Positions 53,591 to 61,421 of a DNA stretch of 64,000 bases are shown piece after piece. The position numbers were made by a program, and so were the translations under genes. Source of the DNA: Massilistercora timonensis (lineage in GTDB: Bacteria; Bacillota; Clostridia; Lachnospirales; Lachnospiraceae); the NCBI RefSeq assembly GCF_900312975.1, contig NZ_LT990039.1, positions 992,001 through 1,056,000 on the forward strand, given 5' to 3'. How positions within the stretch are numbered: the first letter of the stretch is position 1; the number at the start of each line of letters is the position of its first letter. Under the pieces are notes generated by a model. The model saw nothing but the letters and a program-made list of their open reading frames with translations, was not told the DNA's origin and did not search any database.

Positions 53591-54844
53591 TTATTTCTCC
53601 TCCTGTCCGTCAATATCCGTCCGGCGGATCACCTCATCCCGCACCTTGCCCCAGGGCAGGTTCTGCTTTCTGGCGATCTTCGCCACATCTTCATACTCCG
53701 GTTTCTTATGAGTGACGCCGTATCCGAAAGCGGTCTTGATCCGCACCTCGCCCCAGGGCGTAGAAACCTTCTCCACCCCCGGCTTCAGGAAATATTTCTC
53801 ACACCGGCGGGCCCGCACTCCGTTGGTGGCCGTCTCCCGGAATATCTTCCGGACCATTTCCTCTTCGTTCCCTTCTTCGCAAAGCACCGTCAGTACATGG
53901 CCGGGGCGGCCTTTTTTCATGGTGCCAGGAATAGTATACACGTCCAGCGCCCCTGCTTCCAGAAGCCGGCCACAGGCAAAGGAAAGGGCCTCCGGCGTCA
54001 TGTCGTCCAGGTTGCAGATCAGTTCTGTGATCCTGCCATTTGCGCCAGTCTCCCCAGCTTCCATGCCAGCGGCTTCCGACTCCCGGCTTTCTCCCAGGAA
54101 TACCCGCACACAGTTGGCCTGAGGAAATTCCTTTGTTCCAATCCCGATCCCCACGCCAGTGCCTGTCATCACCGGCATCGAGCCAAAAGCATCCGCGAAC
54201 TGGGTAAGAAGCGCAGCTCCGGTAGGCGTACACAGTTCTCCCCGGATCTCTCCGCCGTAGCTTGGCGCTCCCTCCAGCAAGTTGGCTGTGGCAGGCGCCG
54301 GAACCGGCATGATCCCGTGAGCGCACCGCACCGTGCCGCTTCCCACATGGACCGGGGAAACCACGATCCGCTCAGGCTTTAGAAGATACAGGCAATAACA
54401 TACGCCGGTCACATCTGCCACCGCGTCCAGGGCTCCCACCTCGTGGAAATGCACGTCCCCCACAGGGCAGCCGTGAGCCCTGGCTTCTGCCCGGGCGATC
54501 CGGTCATACACCGCTCTGGCCTCTTTCTTTACCTCTTCCGGCAGGCACAGGGTGTCGATCAGTTCCCCGATATGCCCCGGCGTGGCATGATGATGGTGGT
54601 GATGATGATCGTGCGCATGGTCATGCCCGCAGGCAGCTTCTTCCTCCCCGTGTACTGTCACCCGCATATGCGTCCCGGCAATCCCGCAGGTCTTTCCCGC
54701 CTCCGCCTCCACATGCACGCCGGGCAGTCCCAGGCTGTTCATGGTCTTCAGAAATCCCTCTTTATCTTCCAGCAGTTCATACAGGGCGCCCATCAGCATA
54801 TCACCGGCTGCCCCCATGTTACATTCGATATATAATGTCCGCAT
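53591..54844 (-). CDS. larC: Nickel-pincer cofactor cyclometallase LarC
   Basis: A 417-residue LarC (DUF111) as a single uninterrupted frame; in Lactobacillus plantarum LarC1 and LarC2 are joined by programmed frameshifting. The N-terminal ECNMGAAGDMLMGAL, a His-rich stretch (about 73-90, mainly His with Asp), FHEVGALDAVADV and the C-terminal TNGVRARRCEKYFL are present. It inserts Ni into the pyridinium-dithiocarboxylate to finish the nickel-pincer cofactor, using CTP. The His-rich loop may store nickel. It is 3 bp after larB. Confidence 0.93.
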   Translation of the reverse strand: MRTLYIECNMGAAGDMLMGALYELLEDKEGFLKTMNSLGLPGVHVEAEAGKTCGIAGTHMRVTVHGEEEAACGHDHAHDHHHHHHHATPGHIGELIDTLCLPEEVKKEARAVYDRIARAEARAHGCPVGDVHFHEVGALDAVADVTGVCYCLYLLKPERIVVSPVHVGSGTVRCAHGIMPVPAPATANLLEGAPSYGGEIRGELCTPTGAALLTQFADAFGSMPVMTGTGVGIGIGTKEFPQANCVRVFLGESRESEAAGMEAGETGANGRITELICNLDDMTPEALSFACGRLLEAGALDVYTIPGTMKKGRPGHVLTVLCEEGNEEEMVRKIFRETATNGVRARRCEKYFLKPGVEKVSTPWGEVRIKTAFGYGVTHKKPEYEDVAKIARKQNLPWGKVRDEVIRRTDIDGQEEK

Positions 54845-54847
54845 CTG

Positions 54848-55612
54848 TTATTCCTCCTTGATCCCTTCCATCTGATTAATCCGGCTGGCCAGATACCCGG
54901 CCCCGAATCCATTGTCAATATTCACCACACTGCACCCGGAAGCGCAGGAATTCAGCATGGACAGAAGCGCCGACAGCCCTCCAAAGCTGGCGCCGTAGCC
55001 TACGCTTGTGGGTACTGCGATCACCGGGCAGTCCACCAGTCCGCCCACCACGGAAGCCAGGGCTCCTTCCATGCCTGCCACTGCGATCACGCAGCGGGCC
55101 TGCATGAGAATATCCAGATTAGACAGCAGGCGGTGAAGTCCCGCCACGCCCACATCATAAACCCGGGTCACATGATTTCCCATGGCTTCGGCAGTCAGCG
55201 CTGCCTCTTCTGCCACCGGCATGTCGCTGGTCCCTCCAGTGGCCACCACAATATTTCCCCGTCCCGGCCGGTCTTCCGGAAATGCGATCCCAAGCCGGGG
55301 GATCTTGTGGTAATCTATGGGGAGAAACCGGGACAGATAGTCTCCGGTCTCCTGGCTGATCCGGGTCACCAGAATGTTGCGGCACCCCTTCTCGCCCATC
55401 CGTTCTACAATCCCTTTGATCTGCTCCGGCGTCTTTCCCTCTCCGTAGATCACCTCCGCGGCTCCCTGACGGACGCTTCGATGAAAATCGATCTTGGCAT
55501 AGGCAAGGTCTTCAAAGGGCGCCTCCTTTAACTCCAGCATGGCGTTCTCCGGTGACACCTTTCCATCCGCCACCTGGCGCAGCAATTCTAAAATGTCATG
55601 TTTATTATCCAT
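54848..55612 (-). CDS. larB: Pyridinium-3,5-biscarboxylate synthase LarB
   Basis: A 254-residue LarB with a C-terminal PurE-like domain (VVATGGTSDMPVAEEAALTAEAMG about 123-146, and VPTSVGYGASFGGL). It carboxylates and hydrolyses nicotinic acid adenine dinucleotide in the first step of the nickel-pincer pathway. It lies 15 bp after larE. The N-terminal segment with LLRQVADGKVSPENAMLEL is typical of the family. Confidence 0.94.
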   Translation of the reverse strand: MDNKHDILELLRQVADGKVSPENAMLELKEAPFEDLAYAKIDFHRSVRQGAAEVIYGEGKTPEQIKGIVERMGEKGCRNILVTRISQETGDYLSRFLPIDYHKIPRLGIAFPEDRPGRGNIVVATGGTSDMPVAEEAALTAEAMGNHVTRVYDVGVAGLHRLLSNLDILMQARCVIAVAGMEGALASVVGGLVDCPVIAVPTSVGYGASFGGLSALLSMLNSCASGCSVVNIDNGFGAGYLASRINQMEGIKEE

Positions 55613-55627
55613 TGCTTCTCCTTTCTT

Positions 55628-56383
55628 CTATCTGGATGGCTTCCTGGCTTCCAGATCCATCAATACCGCGGGAAACAATTGTTTTAACTGCTCTGTGACA
55701 ACTGCCCGCTGATCCAGAAGATCCGCCATCTGCTCTTCTCTTACCTGGATCCTTGCTCCCTCCTGGCAGATACGCACCCGGAAATCCGCAAAGCCAAGTT
55801 CTGACAGGATCTCTTCCGCCCGCTCCACATTTTTAAGGGTCTCCAACGTGATCTTCGTTCCCGTGGGCACCCGGGTAGCCAGGCAGGCATAGGCCGGCTT
55901 CTCCCAGGTAAACAGGCCAGCTTCTTTAGACATCTGCCGCAGCTGTTCCTTGGTGATCCCGCATTCCCGCAGAGGCGACCGCACCTGAAGTTCCCGCAGC
56001 GCCTGCATACCCGGCCGGTCTTTTGCGTCATCGGAGGCATTGGTCCCGTCCAGAAGCACCGGGTATCCGTCCCGGCGTGCGGCTTCCCGCAGGCTGGAAA
56101 ACAGCGCCCGTTTGCAGTAGTAACAGCGCTCCGAGCCGTTCTGCGCCGCCTCCGGCACTGCCAGGATATCCTCTTCGATCACAGTCATCGGCACCTGCAA
56201 TTCCCACGCCAGCCGCCTGGCGTCCTTAAGCTCAAAAGCCGGCTGGAAGGCCGTCTTCCCATAATAGGCCCGGACATCCGCGCCGTATTCCCTGGCCGCC
56301 CACAGGAGAAAGGCAGAGTCCGCACCGCCGGAAAAGGCCACCGCGGCTTTGGGGACTTCTTTAAAAAACTCCTGTAATGTCAT
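55628..56383 (-). CDS. larE: Sulfur transferase LarE
   Basis: A 251-residue PP-loop enzyme (AFSGGADSAFL, about 16-26) that adds sulfur to the LarB product. PAYACLATRVP carries Cys167 at the position of the sacrificial Cys176 of L. plantarum LarE. In addition CYYC (Cys87, Cys90) is present, which the L. plantarum enzyme lacks. Three cysteines fit the cluster-containing LarE class, which can act catalytically. It is the first gene of an eight-gene operon (larEBC plus ABC transporter). No larA, the usual cofactor user, is in the window. Confidence 0.92.
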   Translation of the reverse strand: MTLQEFFKEVPKAAVAFSGGADSAFLLWAAREYGADVRAYYGKTAFQPAFELKDARRLAWELQVPMTVIEEDILAVPEAAQNGSERCYYCKRALFSSLREAARRDGYPVLLDGTNASDDAKDRPGMQALRELQVRSPLRECGITKEQLRQMSKEAGLFTWEKPAYACLATRVPTGTKITLETLKNVERAEEILSELGFADFRVRICQEGARIQVREEQMADLLDQRAVVTEQLKQLFPAVLMDLEARKPSR

Positions 56384-56397
56384 ACCTTCTTTCCTCC

Positions 56398-56615
56398 TTA
56401 CAAACAGAAACAGGAAGATGTCTGCTTTCTCCTGAAAACAGATACCTTCCTGATATCTTTCCTGTCAACCTGTATCTCCGTTGTCATAAGGCAACCATTT
56501 ATATCTGATAAAACTTCTGTATCATAATCCTCACGTCTTCTGACGCATATTCCGGCTTCCTGCCGGAACTCTTTTTTAATACTACCATATAGAAAAACTG
56601 CCGGCAACCGTTTTG
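56398..56615 (-). promoter_or_regulatory. Leader region of the lar operon with hairpin
   Basis: 218 bp without a convincing gene. On the minus strand TTGACA (56463-56468) could pair with a weak TATCTG 18 bp on. Downstream, ATCAGGAAGGTATCTG and CAGACATCTTCCTGT (56412-56453) form a hairpin just before the larE ribosome site. It does not match a nickel/cobalt riboswitch pattern I know. A TTG-started frame here has no ribosome site. Confidence 0.4.
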
Positions 56616-57644
56616 TTACTCAAGAATACCGCGCACCTCTTCCAGGCCGATTCCCGCCTCTTTTGCAATCTCCGCTTCCGTCCGTCCTTCCGCTGACAAG
56701 CGGAAAACTTTCTTTGCCAGGGCCACTCCAGATTCTCTGCCTTCTGCAAGCCCGGCTTCCCTTCCTTCTGCTAATCCGGCTTTCCTTCCTTCTTTTAACG
56801 CATCCTGATACCATTCTTCCAATGCCTGACACATATTCACACGCTCCTCCTTCTGCATGGCTTCCACCTCTTTTATCCCCTTTTCCATATTCAAAAAGCT
56901 GCACAGCGCCTGATAGGTCTCTGCATCTACACTGCTGAAATACTTTTCGTTCTTTTGTATATATTTCTGCAATTCCTTCTTTCTGCCCCTATATTTTAAC
57001 ATGCCCAGTACCTGTTGTAAATCTTCTGAAAGTCTTTGCAGTTCTGCTTCTTCCATATGTCCCGCATCGATCAGGTTCATCCGATAGTTGGGCACATATT
57101 TCCGTAAAACCTCTCCTGTCTCCTTGCCCTTCCCTTCTGTTCCGGGCGGAAACATCCCGTACAGATCTGTGGCCCCGTCCCATTTCTTCTCATCATAATA
57201 AAACACCAGCGTAAGAATGGGATAGATAAAATCCTCCCGCCTGAATCTGGACAGGAATTCCTCCGTACTTAACTCCCCTTTTCCCAGGGTTTCTCCAGAT
57301 TTCCGATGCGTCCGCCACAGTTCCCGGATCTGGTCAGTATAAGTCAATCCGTCATACAGCATGCAGCGGACCGGCATGGCATAATGGATCTTATCCTGGG
57401 ATTCGCAGGCCAGGATCGCCAGATTCACCGTGTTCTTCCAGCGTTTCACAATATCCCTGCGCCTTCCCACAGCCTTTGTCTTTCCCGCCTTGTCCGTGAC
57501 CAGGATATCCGTCTCCCGGTCCAGGTCTTCCAGTTCCTCCGGCCTTATGATCTGCCGGCCCCCGAATACATAACCATTGTACAGGCTGGCAAACCGGTGG
57601 TTGTCCCTCAGCCACTGATTCACTGATGTGTTTGCTTTTCCCAT
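56616..57644 (-). CDS. Rpn-family nuclease/putative transposase
   Basis: A 342-residue Rpn-like protein, distinct from the one at 44396. It has NQWLRDNHRFASLYNGYVFG at the N terminus and ETDILVTDKAGK, with nuclease-type core and FIYPILTLVFYYDEKKWDG after it. The C terminus has near-perfect tandem units EGRKAGL/AEGREAGL/AEGRESG, encoded by repeated DNA at about 56720-56790. Such repeats change length easily in this family. GGAGG lies eight bases before the chosen ATG; the frame is open 165 bases further upstream but without a ribosome site. Confidence 0.85.
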   Translation of the reverse strand: MGKANTSVNQWLRDNHRFASLYNGYVFGGRQIIRPEELEDLDRETDILVTDKAGKTKAVGRRRDIVKRWKNTVNLAILACESQDKIHYAMPVRCMLYDGLTYTDQIRELWRTHRKSGETLGKGELSTEEFLSRFRREDFIYPILTLVFYYDEKKWDGATDLYGMFPPGTEGKGKETGEVLRKYVPNYRMNLIDAGHMEEAELQRLSEDLQQVLGMLKYRGRKKELQKYIQKNEKYFSSVDAETYQALCSFLNMEKGIKEVEAMQKEERVNMCQALEEWYQDALKEGRKAGLAEGREAGLAEGRESGVALAKKVFRLSAEGRTEAEIAKEAGIGLEEVRGILE

Positions 57645-57771
57645 AGGCAAAGCCTCCTTTATTCGATTTTTTTCATCAAACTTTTGGGTATCTCTGGCTG
57701 AAACGCCTGAAAACTCTGTCCGGATGTTAGAAAATTTAGAAGAAAAATATCCGGGAATTTGATGTGAAATC

Positions 57772-57800
57772 ATCATAACACGCTGCCTGCCCAATTGCAA
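57772..57800 (-). promoter_or_regulatory. Promoter of the second Rpn gene
   Basis: TTGCAA (57795-57800) and TATGAT (57772-57777) are 17 bp apart on the minus strand, giving a leader of about 120 bases with a CCGGAT/ATCCGG hairpin. Confidence 0.65.
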
Positions 57801-57812
57801 GATAACCATACT

Positions 57813-58145
57813 TTACAGGATCTCTTTTACTCCGCTAATCTGATCCAGACGGATCATCTTTATAACCTTCTTCTTTTTTTCTTCGCATACCATTTCCATC
57901 CACTGATCGTCCAGATCCTGCAAAATGCCCTTCTGACTGTGGATCACTCCAATCCCGAACATGGGATCCTTCACTACTATTTCGATGGTCCGTCCCCTAT
58001 ACCCGGGAAGGATCTCCGCCCATCCACTTTCCCCCTTCTGCGGCTCTTTTTCCCCGTTCTTCTCTTCTTTTTCCAAATGGGTACACAGAAAATATATCCC
58101 GTATGCCAGCATAAATACCATGAAAAACATCAGTACCGTTGTCAT
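57813..58145 (-). CDS. Small membrane-anchored protein cotranscribed with an XRE regulator
   Basis: A 110-residue protein with one N-terminal membrane helix (MTTVLMFFMVFMLAYGIYFL) and a charged linker rich in Glu and Lys. The C-terminal beta-rich stretch (about 50-110; TIEIVVKDPMFGIGVI, KVIKMIRLDQISGVKEI) looks like a small SH3/Lsm-like barrel. It starts four bases after the stop of the XRE gene, with GGGAGAG eight bases before the ATG. I do not recognise the family. It may modulate or be controlled by the neighbouring regulator. Confidence 0.65.
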   Translation of the reverse strand: MTTVLMFFMVFMLAYGIYFLCTHLEKEEKNGEKEPQKGESGWAEILPGYRGRTIEIVVKDPMFGIGVIHSQKGILQDLDDQWMEMVCEEKKKKVIKMIRLDQISGVKEIL

Positions 58146-58149
58146 AATG

Positions 58150-58653
58150 TCAGCTCTCCCTTTCTTCCGCAAAAGATACCCCGATGATCATCGAATGCTC
58201 TACTTCCCGCACCACCGTCTCTTTTTGAAACATAGCATCTTCTTTTCTTCTCTCATATTCGATCCTGACCCGGCGATCTCCCACTTCCAGGATCCGGACA
58301 TTGGCATTGTCTAACAGGCCGTCCATCACCGCGTCCATTGTATTCTCTTCTGTAAATTCCAGCTGGCAGCGCCGCCCCTCCAGCTTCTTAAGAATATGAA
58401 GATCCACTCCCGGCGCTTCTCGCTCATCTGCAAGTCCTGCCAGCTCATCCAGGCTGATCTGATAAATGGCTGCCAGTTCCGCCGCTTTATCCAGGGCAGG
58501 CGCCCCCTGTCCACATTCCCAGTTTGAGATGGTCTGCCTGGTAACAGACAACCGATCCGCTATCTCCTGCTGACTGTATCCCTGCTTTTTTCGGAGCGCC
58601 ACCAGACGCTCGGCAAGAGAGCAGGTATTTTCTCTATTCTCAGTTTTTCCCAT
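58150..58653 (-). CDS. XRE-family transcriptional regulator
   Basis: A 167-residue protein with a Cro/CI helix-turn-helix at residues 12-67 (LAERLVALRKKQGYSQQEIA, then LSVTRQTISNWECGQGAP). The C-terminal region of about 90 residues has alternating hydrophobic strands (VRILEVGDRRVRIEYER) that could bind a ligand or dimerise. Its role is unknown. It is followed at once by a small membrane protein gene, a pairing often seen for autoregulated membrane-stress modules. Confidence 0.85.
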   Translation of the reverse strand: MGKTENRENTCSLAERLVALRKKQGYSQQEIADRLSVTRQTISNWECGQGAPALDKAAELAAIYQISLDELAGLADEREAPGVDLHILKKLEGRRCQLEFTEENTMDAVMDGLLDNANVRILEVGDRRVRIEYERRKEDAMFQKETVVREVEHSMIIGVSFAEERES

Positions 58654-58767
58654 ACTGCTTTCTTTCCCTTCAGAAAAATATCTTTACCCCAGAATACCAG
58701 ACCCCCTGCCAAATTGCCAGCAAATCACTTTAGAACCTGCGCAAAAAAATTTGCGCAAATAAATAAA

Positions 58768-58789
58768 GACGGAAGTCCTAAACTCCGTC
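58768..58789 (-). terminator. Terminator overlapping the end of the Fe-S protein gene
   Basis: GACGGA/TCCGTC stem (58768-58773 with 58784-58789), with the stop codon in the loop, followed on the minus strand by TTTATTTATTT. A second dyad, TTGCGCAAATTTTTTTGCGCA, lies just beyond. Confidence 0.7.
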
Positions 58790-59545
58790 CCTATTTGGTA
58801 TTCCATAGGTGCAGGGCAGCTGAAGTGTACATTTCCCACATACATCTGCCCCCAGCCGCTTCTCAAAGTCCGCCAGGTGCCTCTGGCAGGCGATCCGGTC
58901 AAATCCGCTCTCCAGGGTCAGTGCATGGATGGGGCATCTCCTCACACACAGGCCGCAGGAACCGTTCCGCTTATAGAGGCACCGCTCTTTTCGAACCGGC
59001 CCGTCCGTATCCGCCGGATAATCGGTGATCAGGGAATAAAACCGGCCGCAGGTCCCCGCCTCTGTGATCAGCATATTGTTCATCCCGAAAGTCCCAAGGC
59101 CTGCAGCATACGCAATGTGTCGCTGGGACCAGTTGCTGTAGATATGCTCCTCGTCGATCATCCCCACCGGATCCGGCGATACCGCCCGGTAGCCCCAGGA
59201 GGCAAAAAGCTCTGCCAGAGACCGGTTCAGCTCTACAAACATCTGATTGGTCTCCTGATAGGCCCTCACCCAGACGGCAGAAGGCTCTGTCCCTTCCTCG
59301 TTGCTGCGGGCGATCTCCTCTGTAAAGGGAAAGAAATAACACAGGATAGTCTTACAATCCGGGAGAAATTCCTCCGGCAGATAGTGGGTAGGGGAGATCA
59401 GCTCCTTCAAACTTCGTATATAGGGGCTGTTCGCATCCGCGAATCCCATCAGCGGCAGTTTCCATCTCGCAGTCAGTTCTCTTCCCTTCTGATACTCCCG
59501 GACAAATGCATTGATATGTTCCAGGATCTCTTCTTTTCCCCGCAT
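58778..59545 (-). CDS. QueG-like iron-sulfur protein (epoxyqueuosine reductase family)
   Basis: A 255-residue cytoplasmic protein. The central segment HIAYAAGLGTFGMNNMLITE matches the cobalamin-proximal motif of QueG-like proteins. Two [4Fe-4S] sites follow: CGLCVRRCP with an upstream Cys, and CGKCTLQLPC. It is shorter than true QueG (about 310-380) and lacks the HEAT-repeat tail used to hold tRNA, so queuosine synthesis is doubtful. AGGAG lies seven bases before the chosen ATG. It starts 18 bp after a DUF3842 gene. Confidence 0.75.
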   Translation of the reverse strand: MRGKEEILEHINAFVREYQKGRELTARWKLPLMGFADANSPYIRSLKELISPTHYLPEEFLPDCKTILCYFFPFTEEIARSNEEGTEPSAVWVRAYQETNQMFVELNRSLAELFASWGYRAVSPDPVGMIDEEHIYSNWSQRHIAYAAGLGTFGMNNMLITEAGTCGRFYSLITDYPADTDGPVRKERCLYKRNGSCGLCVRRCPIHALTLESGFDRIACQRHLADFEKRLGADVCGKCTLQLPCTYGIPNRDGV

Positions 59546-59563
59546 TGCCGTTCTCCTCTCCAT

Positions 59564-59974
59564 CTACTGATCCAGAAGTCCGCGCAGGAGCTCTGCCGCT
59601 TCCCGCACCTTATCCGCCATGCTAAGATCCGCGGCTCCCACAACCAGGTTATCGCACTGATTCACCGGAAGCAGGATCCTTCTGGCCGGGCTCTGGCCTA
59701 CCGCCGCAGCCATGGCCGGGGTGATCTCCCCCAGCATGGAATCCGCGATCACGATCCCGATGGGCCCGATGATCACGTCCGCTCGTCGGCACGCCACCAG
59801 CACCGCGTTTTCCCCGGTGGCCGCCTGATCCGCTCCCGCCCGGAGCATGGCGCCCGTGGCGGTACTGTTAGTTCCCACCGCCAGCACCTCCGCCTCCGGA
59901 CACTTCTCTTTTACTGCTGTTACCAGCTGCCGGCCCAGGCCGCCGCCCTGGCCGTCTATGATCAAAACTTTCAT
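59564..59974 (-). CDS. DUF3842 family protein
   Basis: A 136-residue protein starting MKVLIIDGQGGGLGRQLV, a dinucleotide- or nucleotide-binding style Gly-rich loop, then TNSTATGAMLRAGAD and GPIGIVIADSMLGEITPAMA. DUF3842 proteins occur widely in Lachnospiraceae and have no known function. AAGGAAG lies before the chosen ATG; a longer start at 59998 has no ribosome site. It is probably cotranscribed with the QueG-like gene. Confidence 0.85.
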   Translation of the reverse strand: MKVLIIDGQGGGLGRQLVTAVKEKCPEAEVLAVGTNSTATGAMLRAGADQAATGENAVLVACRRADVIIGPIGIVIADSMLGEITPAMAAAVGQSPARRILLPVNQCDNLVVGAADLSMADKVREAAELLRGLLDQ

Positions 59975-60095
59975 ACCCGCTTCCTTTCTGGATAACACCT
60001 TCCAAAATATCGCTTCGTTGGAAAAGTGTTAGAAAAATGGTTAGAAAAAACCAGTTTTTTCCGTTTTAGACGTGTTTTTCAAAAAAATAAAGAAA

Positions 60096-60128
60096 GCCGC
60101 AAACCCTTGATTTTACTGGGTTTACAGC
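60096..60128 (-). terminator. Terminator of the tRNA operon
   Basis: GCTGTAAACCC paired with GGGTTTGCGGC (60096-60106 with 60118-60128, two G-U pairs), followed on the minus strand by TTTCTTTATTTTTTTG. It lies 15 bases after tRNA-Pro. The rest of 59975-60142 shows nothing else. Confidence 0.8.
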
Positions 60129-60142
60129 CTCCAAAACCAAAA

Positions 60143-60216
<74 letters not shown>

Positions 60217-60269
60217 ATAAGTTGACCGGACACTTATATATTCAAGCATCCGGCGCCCCTGCCAAGGAA

Positions 60270-60340
60270 CTACGGATAGAGGACTCGAACCTCTACTAAC
60301 AGAGTCAGAGTCTGCTGTGCTGCCATTACACCAATCCGCA
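60270..60340 (-). tRNA. tRNA-Gln (anticodon CTG)
   Basis: Minus-strand cloverleaf. Acceptor TGCGGAT/ATCCGTA with one G-U pair, D arm TGGTGTAATGGCAGCA, anticodon stem GCAGA/TCTGT with loop CTCTGAC (CTG, reading CAG), T loop GTTCGAGTC, discriminator G. It is the first tRNA of the pair, directly behind the promoter. Confidence 0.93.
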
Positions 60341-60362
60341 TTACTGTCAGCGAACAAATACT

Positions 60363-60390
60363 ATTATAACAAACTTTTAACAGAAATCAA
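60363..60390 (-). promoter_or_regulatory. Promoter of the tRNA-Gln/tRNA-Pro operon
   Basis: On the minus strand TTGATT (60385-60390) is 16 bp from TATAAT (60363-60368), 23 bp before tRNA-Gln. Confidence 0.8.
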
Positions 60391-60500
60391 GTGTTTTTTT
60401 CATTTTTTGAGAAATTCCTATTGCTTTTTAGCTGGAAATCTGGTTTCCTATTATTTAGAGGATACTCAAACAAATCAATTACTATAGAAAGGGATGTACT

Positions 60501-61361
60501 ATGAAGCCAATCAAAGAAGGAAAAGTACGCGAGATCTACGACAACGGAGACAGCCTGATCATGGTGGCTACCGACCGCATTAGCTGTTTCGACGTTATCC
60601 TGAAGAATGATGTGACCAAGAAGGGAACGGTCCTGACCCAGATGTCCAAGTTCTGGTTCAACATGACCAAAGACATCCTTCCCAACCACATGATCTCCAC
60701 AGATGTGAAGGATATGCCGGAGTTCTTCCAGCAGCCCAGATTCGACGGCAACAGCATGATGTGCCGGAAGCTTAACATGCTCCCCATCGAATGTATCGTG
60801 CGGGGCTACATCACCGGAAGCGGCTGGGCCAGCTACCAGGAGAACGGCACCGTATGCGGCATCAAGCTGCCGGAGGGCTTAAAGGAATCCGACAAACTTC
60901 CCGAGCCTATCTACACTCCCTCCACCAAGGCGGAGATCGGCGATCATGACGAGAACATTTCCTATGAGCAGAGTATTGCCCACCTGGAGAAATATTTCCC
61001 GGGCAAGGGCGAAGAGTACGCAGCCAAGCTGCGGGACTACACCCTGGCTCTCTACAAGAAATGCGCGGACTATGCCTTAAGCCGCGGCATCATCATCGCA
61101 GACACCAAATTCGAGTTTGGTCTGGATGAAGAAGGAAACATCGTGCTGGGCGACGAGATGCTCACTCCCGACAGTTCCCGCTTCTGGCCGGCGGAAGGCT
61201 ATGAGCCGGGACACAGCCAGCCTTCCTTCGACAAGCAGTTCGCCCGCGACTGGCTCAAAGCCAATCCAGGGAATGACTGGACTCTGCCGGAAGAGATCGT
61301 GCGGAAGACCATCGACAAATATCTCCAGGGATATGAGATGCTCACCGGCGAGAAACTGTAG
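60501..61361 (+). CDS. purC: Phosphoribosylaminoimidazole-succinocarboxamide synthase
   Basis: A 286-residue SAICAR synthase of the longer, yeast-like type. Motifs: GKVREIYD near the start, ATDRISCFDVIL, CIVRGYITGSGW, TPSTKAEIGDHDEN and DEMLTPDSSRFWP. It joins CAIR and aspartate with ATP in purine synthesis. It stands alone here, not in a pur operon. AGAAAGGGA precedes the ATG. A strong terminator follows. Confidence 0.97.
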   Translation: MKPIKEGKVREIYDNGDSLIMVATDRISCFDVILKNDVTKKGTVLTQMSKFWFNMTKDILPNHMISTDVKDMPEFFQQPRFDGNSMMCRKLNMLPIECIVRGYITGSGWASYQENGTVCGIKLPEGLKESDKLPEPIYTPSTKAEIGDHDENISYEQSIAHLEKYFPGKGEEYAAKLRDYTLALYKKCADYALSRGIIIADTKFEFGLDEEGNIVLGDEMLTPDSSRFWPAEGYEPGHSQPSFDKQFARDWLKANPGNDWTLPEEIVRKTIDKYLQGYEMLTGEKL

Positions 61362-61378
61362 ATTCCGAATAATATAAA

Positions 61379-61411
61379 GAGAACGCAGAGCTAATCTGCG
61401 TTCTCTTTTTT
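61379..61411 (+). terminator. Terminator of purC
   Basis: Perfect 11 bp stem GAGAACGCAGA/TCTGCGTTCTC with a five-base loop and a TTTTTT tail. It sits between convergent purC and the dipeptidase gene and may serve both. Confidence 0.93.
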
Positions 61412-61421
61412 GTCGCACATC

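Noticed and set aside
52646-54382. 578-codon plus-strand frame opposite the binding protein and larC
   Set aside because: Antisense to two confidently assigned genes, no motif.
56398-56607. 69-codon TTG-started frame before larE
   Set aside because: No ribosome site, overlaps the leader hairpin, low-complexity basic end.
56398-56615. Nickel/cobalt riboswitch in the lar leader
   Set aside because: The hairpins do not show the conserved G-rich internal loops of that class.
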